Of a stretch of DNA of 64,000 nucleotides, positions 25,180 to 33,456 are shown piece by piece. The stretch's first letter is position 1, and each line of letters starts with the position of its first letter. The notes beneath the pieces are model-generated. The model worked only from the letters and a program-made list of their open reading frames with translations. It made no database searches and was not told the origin of the DNA. The stretch is from Brevibacterium sp. UCMA 11754 (lineage in GTDB: Bacteria > Actinomycetota > Actinomycetes > Actinomycetales > Brevibacteriaceae), in assembly GCF_021532275.1 (NCBI RefSeq), contig NZ_JACBOT010000009.1:1-64000 (forward strand). Direction: 5' to 3'. A program made the translations under genes and the position numbers.

Positions 25180-26211
25180 GGCGCGGAGAAAGTCCTGCAG
25201 CGCCGCCGAGACCGCCGCAGTCTCCGTGAGGAAACCGTCGTGACCGACCTCGGATTCGATGACGTGATGGCTGACCGCTCCGGGCAGATTCTGCGCGAGC
25301 AGTTCGACCTGTGCGGTCGGGAACAGCCGATCGGAGGAGACTGAGACGACGAGGTTGTCGGTGCAGGCATCGGCCAATGCAGTCGCTAAGTCCTGTGAGC
25401 GACCGGTGCGCACGTCGTGGTCGCGCAGGGCGCGAGAAAGCACGACGTAGCTGTGTGGGTCGAATCGGGCGGTGAGCTTCTTCGCCTGGTAATCGAGGTA
25501 CGAAGTGACCTCGTGATAGTCAGGCGATCTGCGCCGGCTGGAGAACCGGTGGTTGAGCTCCGCATCATTGCGGTAGGTCAGGTGGGCGATCTGGCGGGCC
25601 AGGCCCAACCCTTGTGCAGGGAAGGCGCCGACCGCGGTGTAGTCACCGGAATAGTAGTCGGGGTCGAGTTCGATCGCGCGTTCCTGCATCATCGCCCAGG
25701 CGATCTGATCGGCGTCGCAGAAGGCCGGTGCTGCGATGATCGCGCACTTCTTCACCTTGCACTTGTCGAGGAGTGCGAATTCGAGGGCTCTGGCTCCGCC
25801 CATCGATCCGCCGATGACGGCATGCCAAGAGTCGATGCCGAGGATCTGTGCGAGATTGTGTTCCAGTCGGGCCATATCGCGGATCGTGACCGCAGGGAAT
25901 CGTGATCCGTAGGGCAGGCCGTCGTCATAGACAGACTGCGGACCGGTGGTTCCCGAGCATCCGCCGAGCGAATTCGCACACACCACGAAGTATTCGTCCG
26001 TGTCGATCGCCTCGCCCGGACCGACGATTCCTGCCCACCAGTCGGTGACGCTGGTATCGCCGGTCAGGGCGTGTTCGACCAGGATCGCATTGCTGCGGTC
26101 CGTGTTGAGTGTGCCGAAGGTCTCATAGGCGACTTCGACGGTCCCGAACGTGTGTCCGGATTCTGTGACGAAGCCCAGAATTCGCTCGACGGAAGTGCTC
26201 TGGGTAGTCAT
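25177..26211 (-). CDS. metX: Homoserine O-acetyltransferase MetX
   Basis: MetX acetylates homoserine with acetyl-CoA, the first committed step to methionine in actinobacteria. This alpha/beta-hydrolase of 344 residues has the early signature HALTGDTSVTDWW, ANSLGGCSGTTGP, and the nucleophile elbow GGSMGGARALEF. The catalytic Asp lies in VSSDRLFP and the His in VGHDGFLTE. The start ATG is one base after the metY stop, so metY-metX form an operon. Its product, O-acetylhomoserine, is the substrate of the MetY enzyme encoded next door. The protein is slightly shorter than many MetX but all catalytic parts are present. Confidence 0.95.
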   Translation of the reverse strand: MTTQSTSVERILGFVTESGHTFGTVEVAYETFGTLNTDRSNAILVEHALTGDTSVTDWWAGIVGPGEAIDTDEYFVVCANSLGGCSGTTGPQSVYDDGLPYGSRFPAVTIRDMARLEHNLAQILGIDSWHAVIGGSMGGARALEFALLDKCKVKKCAIIAAPAFCDADQIAWAMMQERAIELDPDYYSGDYTAVGAFPAQGLGLARQIAHLTYRNDAELNHRFSSRRRSPDYHEVTSYLDYQAKKLTARFDPHSYVVLSRALRDHDVRTGRSQDLATALADACTDNLVVSVSSDRLFPTAQVELLAQNLPGAVSHHVIESEVGHDGFLTETAAVSAALQDFLRA

Positions 26212-26212
26212 G

Positions 26213-27535
26213 TCAGGCGGCGGCCGATGCCTTCGCTGCGGCAGCGGCGAAGCCCTTGTCGATGTCGGCGATGATGTCGTCGCTGCCTTCGAGTCCCACG
26301 GACAGACGCACGAAGGCGGGGTTCACGCCGGCGGCGATCTGTGCCTCTTCGTCCAGCTGGGCATGGGTCGTCGATGCCGGGTGGATGACCAGCGAGCGGA
26401 CGTCGCCGATATTGGCCACGTGGGAGTGCAGTTCAAGCGCATCGACGAATGCCACAGCGGCGTCGAAACCTCCGGCGATGTCGAAGCCGAGGACCGATCC
26501 GACACCGTTCGGCAGGTACTTCTCGGCCTTGTCGTGCCAGGGGCTGGACTCGAGTCCGGCGAAGGCGACCCGGCTGACCTGTTCGTGGTTCTCGAGGTAG
26601 GAGGCAACCTTGTTCGCGTTCTCGACATGGCGGTCGATGCGCAGGCTCAGGGTTTCGATTCCCTGGGCGATGAGGAATGCATTGAACGGGCTGGCGGCCG
26701 GTCCGAGGTCGCGCAGACCCTGCACACGGGCCTTGAGGCCGAAGGAGACGTTTGCACCGAACGGCGAATCCGCGCCGAGATCGCGAGCGTAGACCAGGCC
26801 GTTGTAGGACTCATCCGGGGTGTTGAAGCCGGGGAACTTCTCCGGCTGCGTGCCGTAGTCGAAGTTTCCGCTGTCGATGACGACACCGGCGATCGAGTTG
26901 CCGTGCCCGCCGAGATATTTCGTGGCCGAGTGGAGGACGACGTCGGCACCGTGCTCGATCGGACGCACCAGGTAGGGGGTGGCCAGGGTGTTGTCGGTGA
27001 AGAGCGGAACACCGGCCTCGTGAGCGATGTCAGCCACAGCGGCAATGTCGAGGACATCGGAGCGGGGGTTGGAGACGACCTCGGCGAAGAAGAGCTTGGT
27101 GTTGTCCTGCACTGCTGACTTCCAGCCATCGAGGTCATCGACGTCGACGAACGTGGTCTCGATGCCCAGCTTGCGCAGGGTCACGTGAAGCAGGTTGTAG
27201 GTTCCGCCGTAGAGGCTGGAGCTGGCGACGATGTGGTCACCGGCCTCGGCGATGTTCGTGATCGCCAGCAGGGCTGCTGACTGTCCCGAAGCTGTGAGTA
27301 CGGCGTGGACGCCGCCTTCGAGGTCGGCGATGCGGTTCTCCACGACCTCGGTGGTCGGGTTGGTGATGCGGGTGTAGATGGGGCCGAGCTCGGCGAGTGC
27401 GAAGCGATTCGCGGCAGTCTCATTGCTGTCGAAGACGAACGAGGTCGTCTGGTGGATGGGCAGCGCGCGGGATCCGGTGACCGGATCGGGTGTCTGACCG
27501 GCGTGGATCTGGCGGGTTTCGAATGACTGAGCCAT
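26213..27535 (-). CDS. metY: O-acetylhomoserine sulfhydrylase MetY
   Basis: This pyridoxal-phosphate enzyme makes homocysteine directly from O-acetylhomoserine and sulfide. The 440-residue protein shows the MetY/Cys-Met-metabolism fold. It starts with FETRQIHAGQTPDPVTGSRA, has YTRITNPTTEVVENRIADLE in the PLP-binding region and carries the PLP lysine in LHSATKYLGGHG. The ATG has an excellent AAGGAG site. The 152 bp upstream, between dnaE2 and metY, holds a small GCGGG-TTCG-CCCGC hairpin (27555-27568) and CACATGAC repeats. I see no SAM riboswitch there. metX follows with a one-base gap. Confidence 0.96.
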   Translation of the reverse strand: MAQSFETRQIHAGQTPDPVTGSRALPIHQTTSFVFDSNETAANRFALAELGPIYTRITNPTTEVVENRIADLEGGVHAVLTASGQSAALLAITNIAEAGDHIVASSSLYGGTYNLLHVTLRKLGIETTFVDVDDLDGWKSAVQDNTKLFFAEVVSNPRSDVLDIAAVADIAHEAGVPLFTDNTLATPYLVRPIEHGADVVLHSATKYLGGHGNSIAGVVIDSGNFDYGTQPEKFPGFNTPDESYNGLVYARDLGADSPFGANVSFGLKARVQGLRDLGPAASPFNAFLIAQGIETLSLRIDRHVENANKVASYLENHEQVSRVAFAGLESSPWHDKAEKYLPNGVGSVLGFDIAGGFDAAVAFVDALELHSHVANIGDVRSLVIHPASTTHAQLDEEAQIAAGVNPAFVRLSVGLEGSDDIIADIDKGFAAAAAKASAAA

Positions 27536-27687
27536 GATGTCTCCTTCGGATGCGGCGGGTTCGCCCGCAATCGTTCATGCGGGTGATGCGAGTGGTGGGG
27601 ATGGCTCTACTCTCATGGACTCTGTGACTTCCCCGATGTGATCTCGTCATCTTCGTGTCATGTGTCGTCATGTTCCGTCACACATCA

Positions 27688-30600
27688 TCAGCGGAAGTTG
27701 CGGGCCTTGGTCGGCAGCTGCACCTCGAGCGGGATGAGCTTGTGGGCGTAGAGGCTCACGACCTCTCCCCCGCGTTGGATCAGCCCGGTGACCACGAGCG
27801 CGTTGCGCGAGGTCGCGATCGGCCGGAACCGTTTCATCAGCCCGGCCGTGGCGACGACGTTGAGCATCCCGAATTCGTCCTCGAGGTTGATGAATGTGAT
27901 CCCCGAGGCGGTGGCCGGGCGCTGTCGGTGTGTGACGATGGCGGCCACCGTCATCCGGGTCCCGTCCGCAGCCGCTGCGGCATCCGCCGTCGAGGCATAG
28001 CCCCGTTCGATCAGGGACGCTCGCAGGATCTCGGTCGGGTATCCGTCGACGGTGATTCCGGTGGAGAAGAGTTCGGCCAGGGTCGTGTCGAAGGCATCCA
28101 TGGTCGGCAGGCTCGGCGCCGAGGAGATCGTGGCGGTTCCCGGGAGCACGCCCGGGTGTGCTCCCGCGACGCCTCCGGCCAGCCACAGCGCCTGTCTGCG
28201 GTCGAGATCGAAGCTGCTCAGTGCCCCTGCGGTGGCGAGCCCCTCGAGTGCCTGCTTTCCGATTCCGGTCCTCTCTGCCAGGTCCGTCACCGAGGTGAAT
28301 GGTGCGCTCGCGCGTTCGGTCACGATCACCTCGGCGAAGGAGCCGACATGGGCCACAGAGTCCAGACCCAGCCGGATCCCGAACTCGCCTGAGGTCTCGA
28401 CGCGCTCCAGATCGCTGCCGGCCATCGAGTGGCGAATGTCCACGGGCAGGATCTTCACACCGTGGCGACGGGCGTCGGCGACGAGGGACTGCGGTGAGTA
28501 GAAGCCCATCGGCTGACTGCGCAGCAGCCCCACGGTGAACGCCGCATGGTGGTGGTATTTGAACCAGGCCGACTGGTAGACGAGGTTCGCGAAGCTGATC
28601 GCATGGGATTCGGGGAACCCGTAGTTCGCGAACGCGGCAATCGTGGAGAAGATGGACTCCGCGGTCTCCTCGTCGACGCCCTTGGCTGCAGCCCCGGTCT
28701 GGAACTTCTGCGCCAGTTCGGTCATCCGCTTCTCTGACCGCCGTGATCCCATGGCCTGCCGCAGCTGGTCGGCATCGGCTCCGGTGAAGCCGCCGACGTC
28801 GATGGCCATCTGCATGAGCTGCTCTTGGAACAGCGGCACCCCGTAGGTCTTGGCCAGGGATTTCTGCAGCAGTGGGTGGAGGTATTCGACCTCGTCGAGG
28901 CCCTGCCGTCTGCGGATGTAGGGGTGGACGGATCCGCCCTGGATGGGACCGGGCCTGATCAGGGCGACCTGGACGGCGAGATCGTAGAACGTCTCCGGGC
29001 GCAGACGGGGAAGGGTCGCCAGCTGGGCTCGCGATTCGACCTGGAAGACACCCACCGCATCGGCTTTCTGCAGCATCTCGTAGACACGGTCGTCCTCGTC
29101 GTCGATGTGGGCGCGTTCGATGAGCTCACCCGTGTGCCGGTGGACGAGATCGACCATCTCGTGGAGTGCTGTGAGCATGCCCAGCCCCAACAGGTCAAAC
29201 TTCACCAGGTCCATGGCGGCGCAGTCGTCCTTGTCCCATTGGACGACGGTACGATGGCCCATCGTGGCCTTCTCGATCGGGACGACCTCACCGATGGGAC
29301 GGTCGGCAAGGATCATGCCACCGGAGTGGATGCCCAGGTGACGGGGTGAGCCCAGGAGGTCACCGGCGATTCTGAGCACCGGAGCCGGGACCGGGGAATC
29401 GGAGGCTTCGGGCAGGGTCGACCAGCGGTTGCTGGCTTTTGAGAACGCATCCTGCTGACCCGGTTCGTAGCCCAGGCTGAAGGCCGCGTCCCGGATCGCC
29501 GACTTCGCCCGGTAGGTGATGACGTTGGCGACCTGAGCGGCCCGTTCACGGCCGAAATGATCATAGACGTATTGGATGACCTCCTCCCGCCTGCCCGATT
29601 CGATGTCGATGTCGATGTCCGGATAGCCCTTGCGATCCGGTGAGAGGAAACGGTCGAAGAGGAGTCCGTGCTTGACCGCGTCGACGGCGGTGATGTCGAG
29701 GACATAGCAGACGGCGGAGTTCGCTGCCGAGCCTCTGCCCTGGCAGAAGATGGCCACCCGATGGCAGAACTCGGTGATGTCGTAGACGATGAGGAAGTAT
29801 CCGCAGAACCCCAGCGTCGCGATCATGTTCATCTCCCGATCGAGCTGCGCCCATGCCTTCGGATTCGCAGCCCGGGATCCGTAGCGCCTGGCGCCGCGGT
29901 CCTCGATGAGCTCGCGCAGATACTCTTCGGCCCCGCGGGCATCGGGCATCGGGGCACGCGGCAGGTCAGGGCGGGCCGAATTCAGGACGAAGGAGCATTC
30001 CCTGCCGATGGCCACGGCGTTCTCCAAGGCCTGCCGAGGGAAGCGTGCGGCCATCTCCTCGCCCGTATGGATCCGGGCATTCGCTGTCGCCGGCAGCCAC
30101 CCGGCCAGCTCGTCGAGGGACAGCCGAGACCTCACCGAGGCCCTCACCTGCGCGGACTTCCATTGCGCCCGGGTAGCGAAGTGCACACTGTTGCTGGCCA
30201 CGACCGGCAGATTGGTCCGCTGAGCAAGCTCGCCGAGGTGGCGCAGCCGTTCATCGTCGTCCGGGGTTCCGTCCCGGCTGAGTTCGACCGCGATCCGCTC
30301 GCGCCCGAAGAGCGCGATGAGCTCACGCAGGGCACCGAGCCCACCGTCAGGATCGTTCAGGGCTCGGCGCAGGGGGCCTTTGCGACAGCCGGTGAGGATC
30401 GTCCAGTCCCCGCTCATCGAGGCCAGCTCTTCGAGACCGAACACCGGCCGGTTCTTCTCGCCCGCCAGATTGGCCTCGGTGATGGCCATCGACAGTCGGT
30501 GGTATCCCTCGACTCCGCGGGCAAGGACCAGAAGGTGGGTGGCATCGGGATCGGTCTGGCCGGGGATCTTCTCCTCCAACCCCACGGACAGCTCCGCGCC

Positions 30601-31041
30601 GAAGACGGTGGGCAGCCCCACCTCGGCGGCGGCATGGGCGAACCGCACCGCACCGTAGAGACCGTTGTGATCGGTCAGCGCCAAGTACGTCAGCCCCGCG
30701 GCCGCACCTGCGGCCACGAGCTCCTCCGGGTCGGAGGCCCCGTCGAGGAAGCTGAACTGGGAGTGCACATGCAGCTCGGCCCACTCGACGGTCGAAGTGC
30801 GCAGAATGGGCCCCTGGCCAAGTCCCGAATACCGGCCGGTGCCATCGGAGCCGCCGGGTCCCACCGACACCTGATGGCGGTCGGGGCGGGAGAAGGCGGG
30901 CGCGTCGGATCCGTCGGCGTGTTCGTCAACCGTCTGCCTGTTGACCGTCTGCCTGTCGGCGACCTGTTTGCGGCTGGCCTGTTTGCCCTCCAGCCTCTGA
31001 GCCAGCTGGGACCAGGGGGTGCGCGGATTCGAGAAGCCCAT
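27688..31041 (-). CDS. dnaE2: Error-prone DNA polymerase III alpha subunit DnaE2 (ImuC)
   Basis: DnaE2 is the translesion polymerase of the actinobacterial mutasome, responsible for damage-induced mutagenesis. The ~1117-residue protein has a PHP domain at the N-terminus (ELHVHSQFSFLDGASDPEELV), and palm residues include GRGSAANSAVCYVLDIT and YPDIDIDIESGRREEV. A helix-hairpin-helix and OB domain follow, the latter with VTGLIQRGG near the C-terminus. The ATG at 31041 overlaps the imuB stop (TGATG), and the upstream in-frame extension is rejected for that reason. It is the last gene of an imuA'-imuB-dnaE2 operon driven by an SOS box at 33429-33444. The protein is intact. Confidence 0.95.
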   Translation of the reverse strand: MGFSNPRTPWSQLAQRLEGKQASRKQVADRQTVNRQTVDEHADGSDAPAFSRPDRHQVSVGPGGSDGTGRYSGLGQGPILRTSTVEWAELHVHSQFSFLDGASDPEELVAAGAAAGLTYLALTDHNGLYGAVRFAHAAAEVGLPTVFGAELSVGLEEKIPGQTDPDATHLLVLARGVEGYHRLSMAITEANLAGEKNRPVFGLEELASMSGDWTILTGCRKGPLRRALNDPDGGLGALRELIALFGRERIAVELSRDGTPDDDERLRHLGELAQRTNLPVVASNSVHFATRAQWKSAQVRASVRSRLSLDELAGWLPATANARIHTGEEMAARFPRQALENAVAIGRECSFVLNSARPDLPRAPMPDARGAEEYLRELIEDRGARRYGSRAANPKAWAQLDREMNMIATLGFCGYFLIVYDITEFCHRVAIFCQGRGSAANSAVCYVLDITAVDAVKHGLLFDRFLSPDRKGYPDIDIDIESGRREEVIQYVYDHFGRERAAQVANVITYRAKSAIRDAAFSLGYEPGQQDAFSKASNRWSTLPEASDSPVPAPVLRIAGDLLGSPRHLGIHSGGMILADRPIGEVVPIEKATMGHRTVVQWDKDDCAAMDLVKFDLLGLGMLTALHEMVDLVHRHTGELIERAHIDDEDDRVYEMLQKADAVGVFQVESRAQLATLPRLRPETFYDLAVQVALIRPGPIQGGSVHPYIRRRQGLDEVEYLHPLLQKSLAKTYGVPLFQEQLMQMAIDVGGFTGADADQLRQAMGSRRSEKRMTELAQKFQTGAAAKGVDEETAESIFSTIAAFANYGFPESHAISFANLVYQSAWFKYHHHAAFTVGLLRSQPMGFYSPQSLVADARRHGVKILPVDIRHSMAGSDLERVETSGEFGIRLGLDSVAHVGSFAEVIVTERASAPFTSVTDLAERTGIGKQALEGLATAGALSSFDLDRRQALWLAGGVAGAHPGVLPGTATISSAPSLPTMDAFDTTLAELFSTGITVDGYPTEILRASLIERGYASTADAAAAADGTRMTVAAIVTHRQRPATASGITFINLEDEFGMLNVVATAGLMKRFRPIATSRNALVVTGLIQRGGEVVSLYAHKLIPLEVQLPTKARNFR

Positions 31042-32747
31042 CAGCGGTACCGGCCGGTGATGTACCACTGGCCGTTCTCTTTGCTCAGCAGCAGTGCCTG
31101 CCCCGAGTCGGTGACGACCTGCAGCCGGGTCCGGTAGATGGCTTTCGTCGGATCCCACCAACCGGATTCGACAGGCCAGGAGCCCGAATAGTCAATGACC
31201 GCCTCGGCGGTTCCGGTTGGAAAGCGGATCGCATACGGCGCCGATTCCAGGCCCGCGGGACGTGCTCCCACCGGTCGGCCTCCCGCGGCGAGCACGTCGA
31301 CGGGCAGACGTTCGACCGTCGTCGGTCGGGGTGCGTGCAGTGCCCCGGGCCAGGGTGCGCCGGGGCTGCGCACAGGTGATGCCGCTTGCTGCCACGGTGT
31401 CCACAGGTTCGTCTCGGCCGGATCCCATCCGCCCTGCAGACCCGGGACCAGGACCGAATCGGGACCGAACAGTCCCTGCAGTCGCTCCAGCGTGTGGGTG
31501 ACCTGCCCGGTGTTCTCATCGAACAGGCTCTTCGTCGCACCGATGGGGGTGGTCAGCTCCGCGGCCACGAGGCCCAGAGCGATGATGCCCTCTTCGGAGA
31601 AGTCTTCCGGGTCGGGACCGGGTTCGTCGGGAGCCGGCTCGAACTGGGGAGTCGGCCAGGACTGGGGTGCGGCCGGTCCCTTTCGAGCGGCCCCGGCCAA
31701 CCATCCCTCTGCCTGCCACCGCAGACGATCGGCGATGGTGTTCTCGCTCATGTCCTCGATCCGCCAAGTCCGCTTCGAGGACTGCCCTGAGACAGCGATG
31801 AGCTCGATTGTGATCTGCGTGCACACGAGCCCTCGGCGCCGCACTGTCGTCAGCAGGTCGGCGGCGAGCTGGCGGGTCAGGAATCCCAAAGTGTCACTGC
31901 GGGTGGTCGGCGTGTCCAGACCGAGTTCGACATCGAGTCGTTCCTCCCGGACATGATCATTCAGCGGCGTCCACTCGGTTCCTGTGGCCAGATCGTGCGC
32001 GCGCTTGCCCAGTGCCCCGAATCGTGAGTTCACGTCCCGCGCGTCGATTTCGGCCAGATCCCCCAGGGTTCGCAGACCCAGCTGGGTGAAGGTGTCGATG
32101 AGTTCGGTCGCGCCTGCCCCGGCGTATTCGAGGGTGCTGATCGGCTGAGCGGCCAAGAACTCCGCAGTCTGCCCTGGCTCGACCCGGCGCGCCTGTCCCG
32201 CGGCGAGGACTGCCGCGAACACGGTGTCAGCAATGCCGGGGAAGAACTCCCACCCGGTGACCGATACGAGTGCGGAGATCAGCGCCTCCACGGCGCTGGG
32301 CTCATCGTCATAGCCGTGTTTGAGCGAGTCGAGGGGAATGGCAAGCGTGCCGGGGCTGAGCAGAGTGAACCGCGCCACGAGTTCCTCGAGCGCTCCGACT
32401 CCTGCGGAGAAGTGCCTGTTGTCTGCCTCCTCGTCCCAGGCCACCACGTGTGCTTCGGGACAGCGGTACCCGACCGCGCGTTTGTTGTTGCCCAGAGCGA
32501 TTCCGGCTGCGCGCGCAGGCGCATTGGCTGCCATCACCTTGCCCCCGCTGAGAACCGCCACCGGAGTGCGAGGGCTGAGGTCATGCTCGGCCGCGGCCGC
32601 CACCGCGGACCAATCGGGAACGGTCAGAACCAGCGTGCGCCGGTCAGCGGTGCCTCCGTCGGCAAAGACACTGCCCCCACCTGCAGGGTCACTGCTTGTG
32701 GTGCCGGTGCGCACAGCCCTGGGCTCAGCAGCGGCGTCAGCTGACAC
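31041..32747 (-). CDS. imuB: Y-family-polymerase-like mutasome protein ImuB
   Basis: ImuB is a catalytically dead Y-family polymerase relative that bridges DnaE2 to the sliding clamp. The 568-residue protein has LTLVLTVPDWSAVAAAAEHD where polymerases have their first catalytic Asp, a Y-family palm/fingers region, then VNSRFGALGKRAHDLATG of the little-finger linker. A long Pro-rich C-terminal part ends with YRTRLQVV and WYITGRYR. The start is a GTG at 32747, overlapping the end of imuA' by 11 bp. It sits between imuA' and dnaE2 in the standard order. A beta-clamp motif could not be identified with confidence by eye. Confidence 0.9.
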   Translation of the reverse strand: MSADAAAEPRAVRTGTTSSDPAGGGSVFADGGTADRRTLVLTVPDWSAVAAAAEHDLSPRTPVAVLSGGKVMAANAPARAAGIALGNNKRAVGYRCPEAHVVAWDEEADNRHFSAGVGALEELVARFTLLSPGTLAIPLDSLKHGYDDEPSAVEALISALVSVTGWEFFPGIADTVFAAVLAAGQARRVEPGQTAEFLAAQPISTLEYAGAGATELIDTFTQLGLRTLGDLAEIDARDVNSRFGALGKRAHDLATGTEWTPLNDHVREERLDVELGLDTPTTRSDTLGFLTRQLAADLLTTVRRRGLVCTQITIELIAVSGQSSKRTWRIEDMSENTIADRLRWQAEGWLAGAARKGPAAPQSWPTPQFEPAPDEPGPDPEDFSEEGIIALGLVAAELTTPIGATKSLFDENTGQVTHTLERLQGLFGPDSVLVPGLQGGWDPAETNLWTPWQQAASPVRSPGAPWPGALHAPRPTTVERLPVDVLAAGGRPVGARPAGLESAPYAIRFPTGTAEAVIDYSGSWPVESGWWDPTKAIYRTRLQVVTDSGQALLLSKENGQWYITGRYR

Positions 32748-33417
32748 TGCGGATCACCGGCCGTTCGAATACACCCTCAGATGGGGAAGGTGCGGGTGCC
32801 TCGGCAGGAGTCCCGTCCGGTCCGGGCAACAGGAACCGGTGGACGCCGGTCTGGGATCGTGCCTGCACGAGGCAGGAGCGGAGACGTCCATGGCCGTGTT
32901 CCGTGCCCGACCACTGTGTGTCGGTGATCTCGATCTGCTCCGTGCTTCCGGGCATCGACGTCAGACTGATGAGGCTGATCTTACGTTCGCGCACCTTCGC
33001 CAGCAGCCGGGCGCGTTCCCCAGCGCTGGGCAGAAATCCCGGGTCGATGACGAGGATATCGAAGGACTCGATGAGGATGGAGGCCACCCGCAGCCAGTCC
33101 TCGGCGGGGGTGACGAGGTTGACGAAATGGTCGAGGTCAACGCCCAGATCGGCAATGGACGACACGGCCGGTTCTCCGAGTCCGATGCCGGCGCACCATT
33201 TCTGTTCCTGGGTTGCGACGGCGATCGCAGCGAGGGCACAGCTCAAGGACTGGCCCCCGGTCAGTGTCACGATCTCGCCTCTGGGAAGACCGCCTCGGCG
33301 AAACATCGGTGCCAGCACCGGATCCACAGCGCGGGGGGCAGGCCCATCGAACAGAGCAGTGGCCGTGGAGATACCCATCTCCCGGCTGAGCTGTTCAACG
33401 AGTGGCACTGCAGACAT
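32737..33417 (-). CDS. imuA': SulA/RecA-like mutasome protein ImuA'
   Basis: ImuA' is the accessory protein that activates the mutasome. The 226-residue protein has a RecA-like core with RGGLPRGEIVTLTGGQSLSCALAAIA (degenerate P-loop position) and FDILVIDPGF (Walker B-like). The first possible ATG is 33426, but 33417 (MSAVPLV) is preferred. A TTGCCT-17 bp-GATAAT promoter ends seven bases upstream of 33417, predicting a leaderless transcript. An SOS box lies in the promoter spacer, so LexA would control it tightly. Its stop overlaps imuB. The DUF222/HNH gene ends only ~40 bp upstream on the same strand. Confidence 0.85.
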   Translation of the reverse strand: MSAVPLVEQLSREMGISTATALFDGPAPRAVDPVLAPMFRRGGLPRGEIVTLTGGQSLSCALAAIAVATQEQKWCAGIGLGEPAVSSIADLGVDLDHFVNLVTPAEDWLRVASILIESFDILVIDPGFLPSAGERARLLAKVRERKISLISLTSMPGSTEQIEITDTQWSGTEHGHGRLRSCLVQARSQTGVHRFLLPGPDGTPAEAPAPSPSEGVFERPVIRSVS

Positions 33418-33424
33418 GACATCC

Positions 33425-33453
33425 ATTATCGAACTAGTGTTCTAAATAGGCAA
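33425..33453 (-). promoter_or_regulatory. SOS-regulated leaderless promoter of imuA'-imuB-dnaE2
   Basis: On the minus strand TTGCCT (33453-33448) and GATAAT (33430-33425) are 17 bp apart, a near-consensus -35/-10 pair. The plus-strand sequence TCGAAC-TAGT-GTTCTA (33429-33444) in the spacer matches the actinobacterial LexA box (consensus TCGAAC-N4-GTTCGA) at 11 of 12 arm positions. Transcription should start at about 33418-33417, the A of the ATG. Confidence 0.85.
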
Positions 33454-33456
33454 GAT

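Noticed and set aside
27536..27687. Possible SAM riboswitch upstream of metY
   Set aside because: Only a five-pair GCGGG-TTCG-CCCGC hairpin and short CACATGAC repeats are visible. No SAM-I, SAM-II or SAM-IV core could be recognised.
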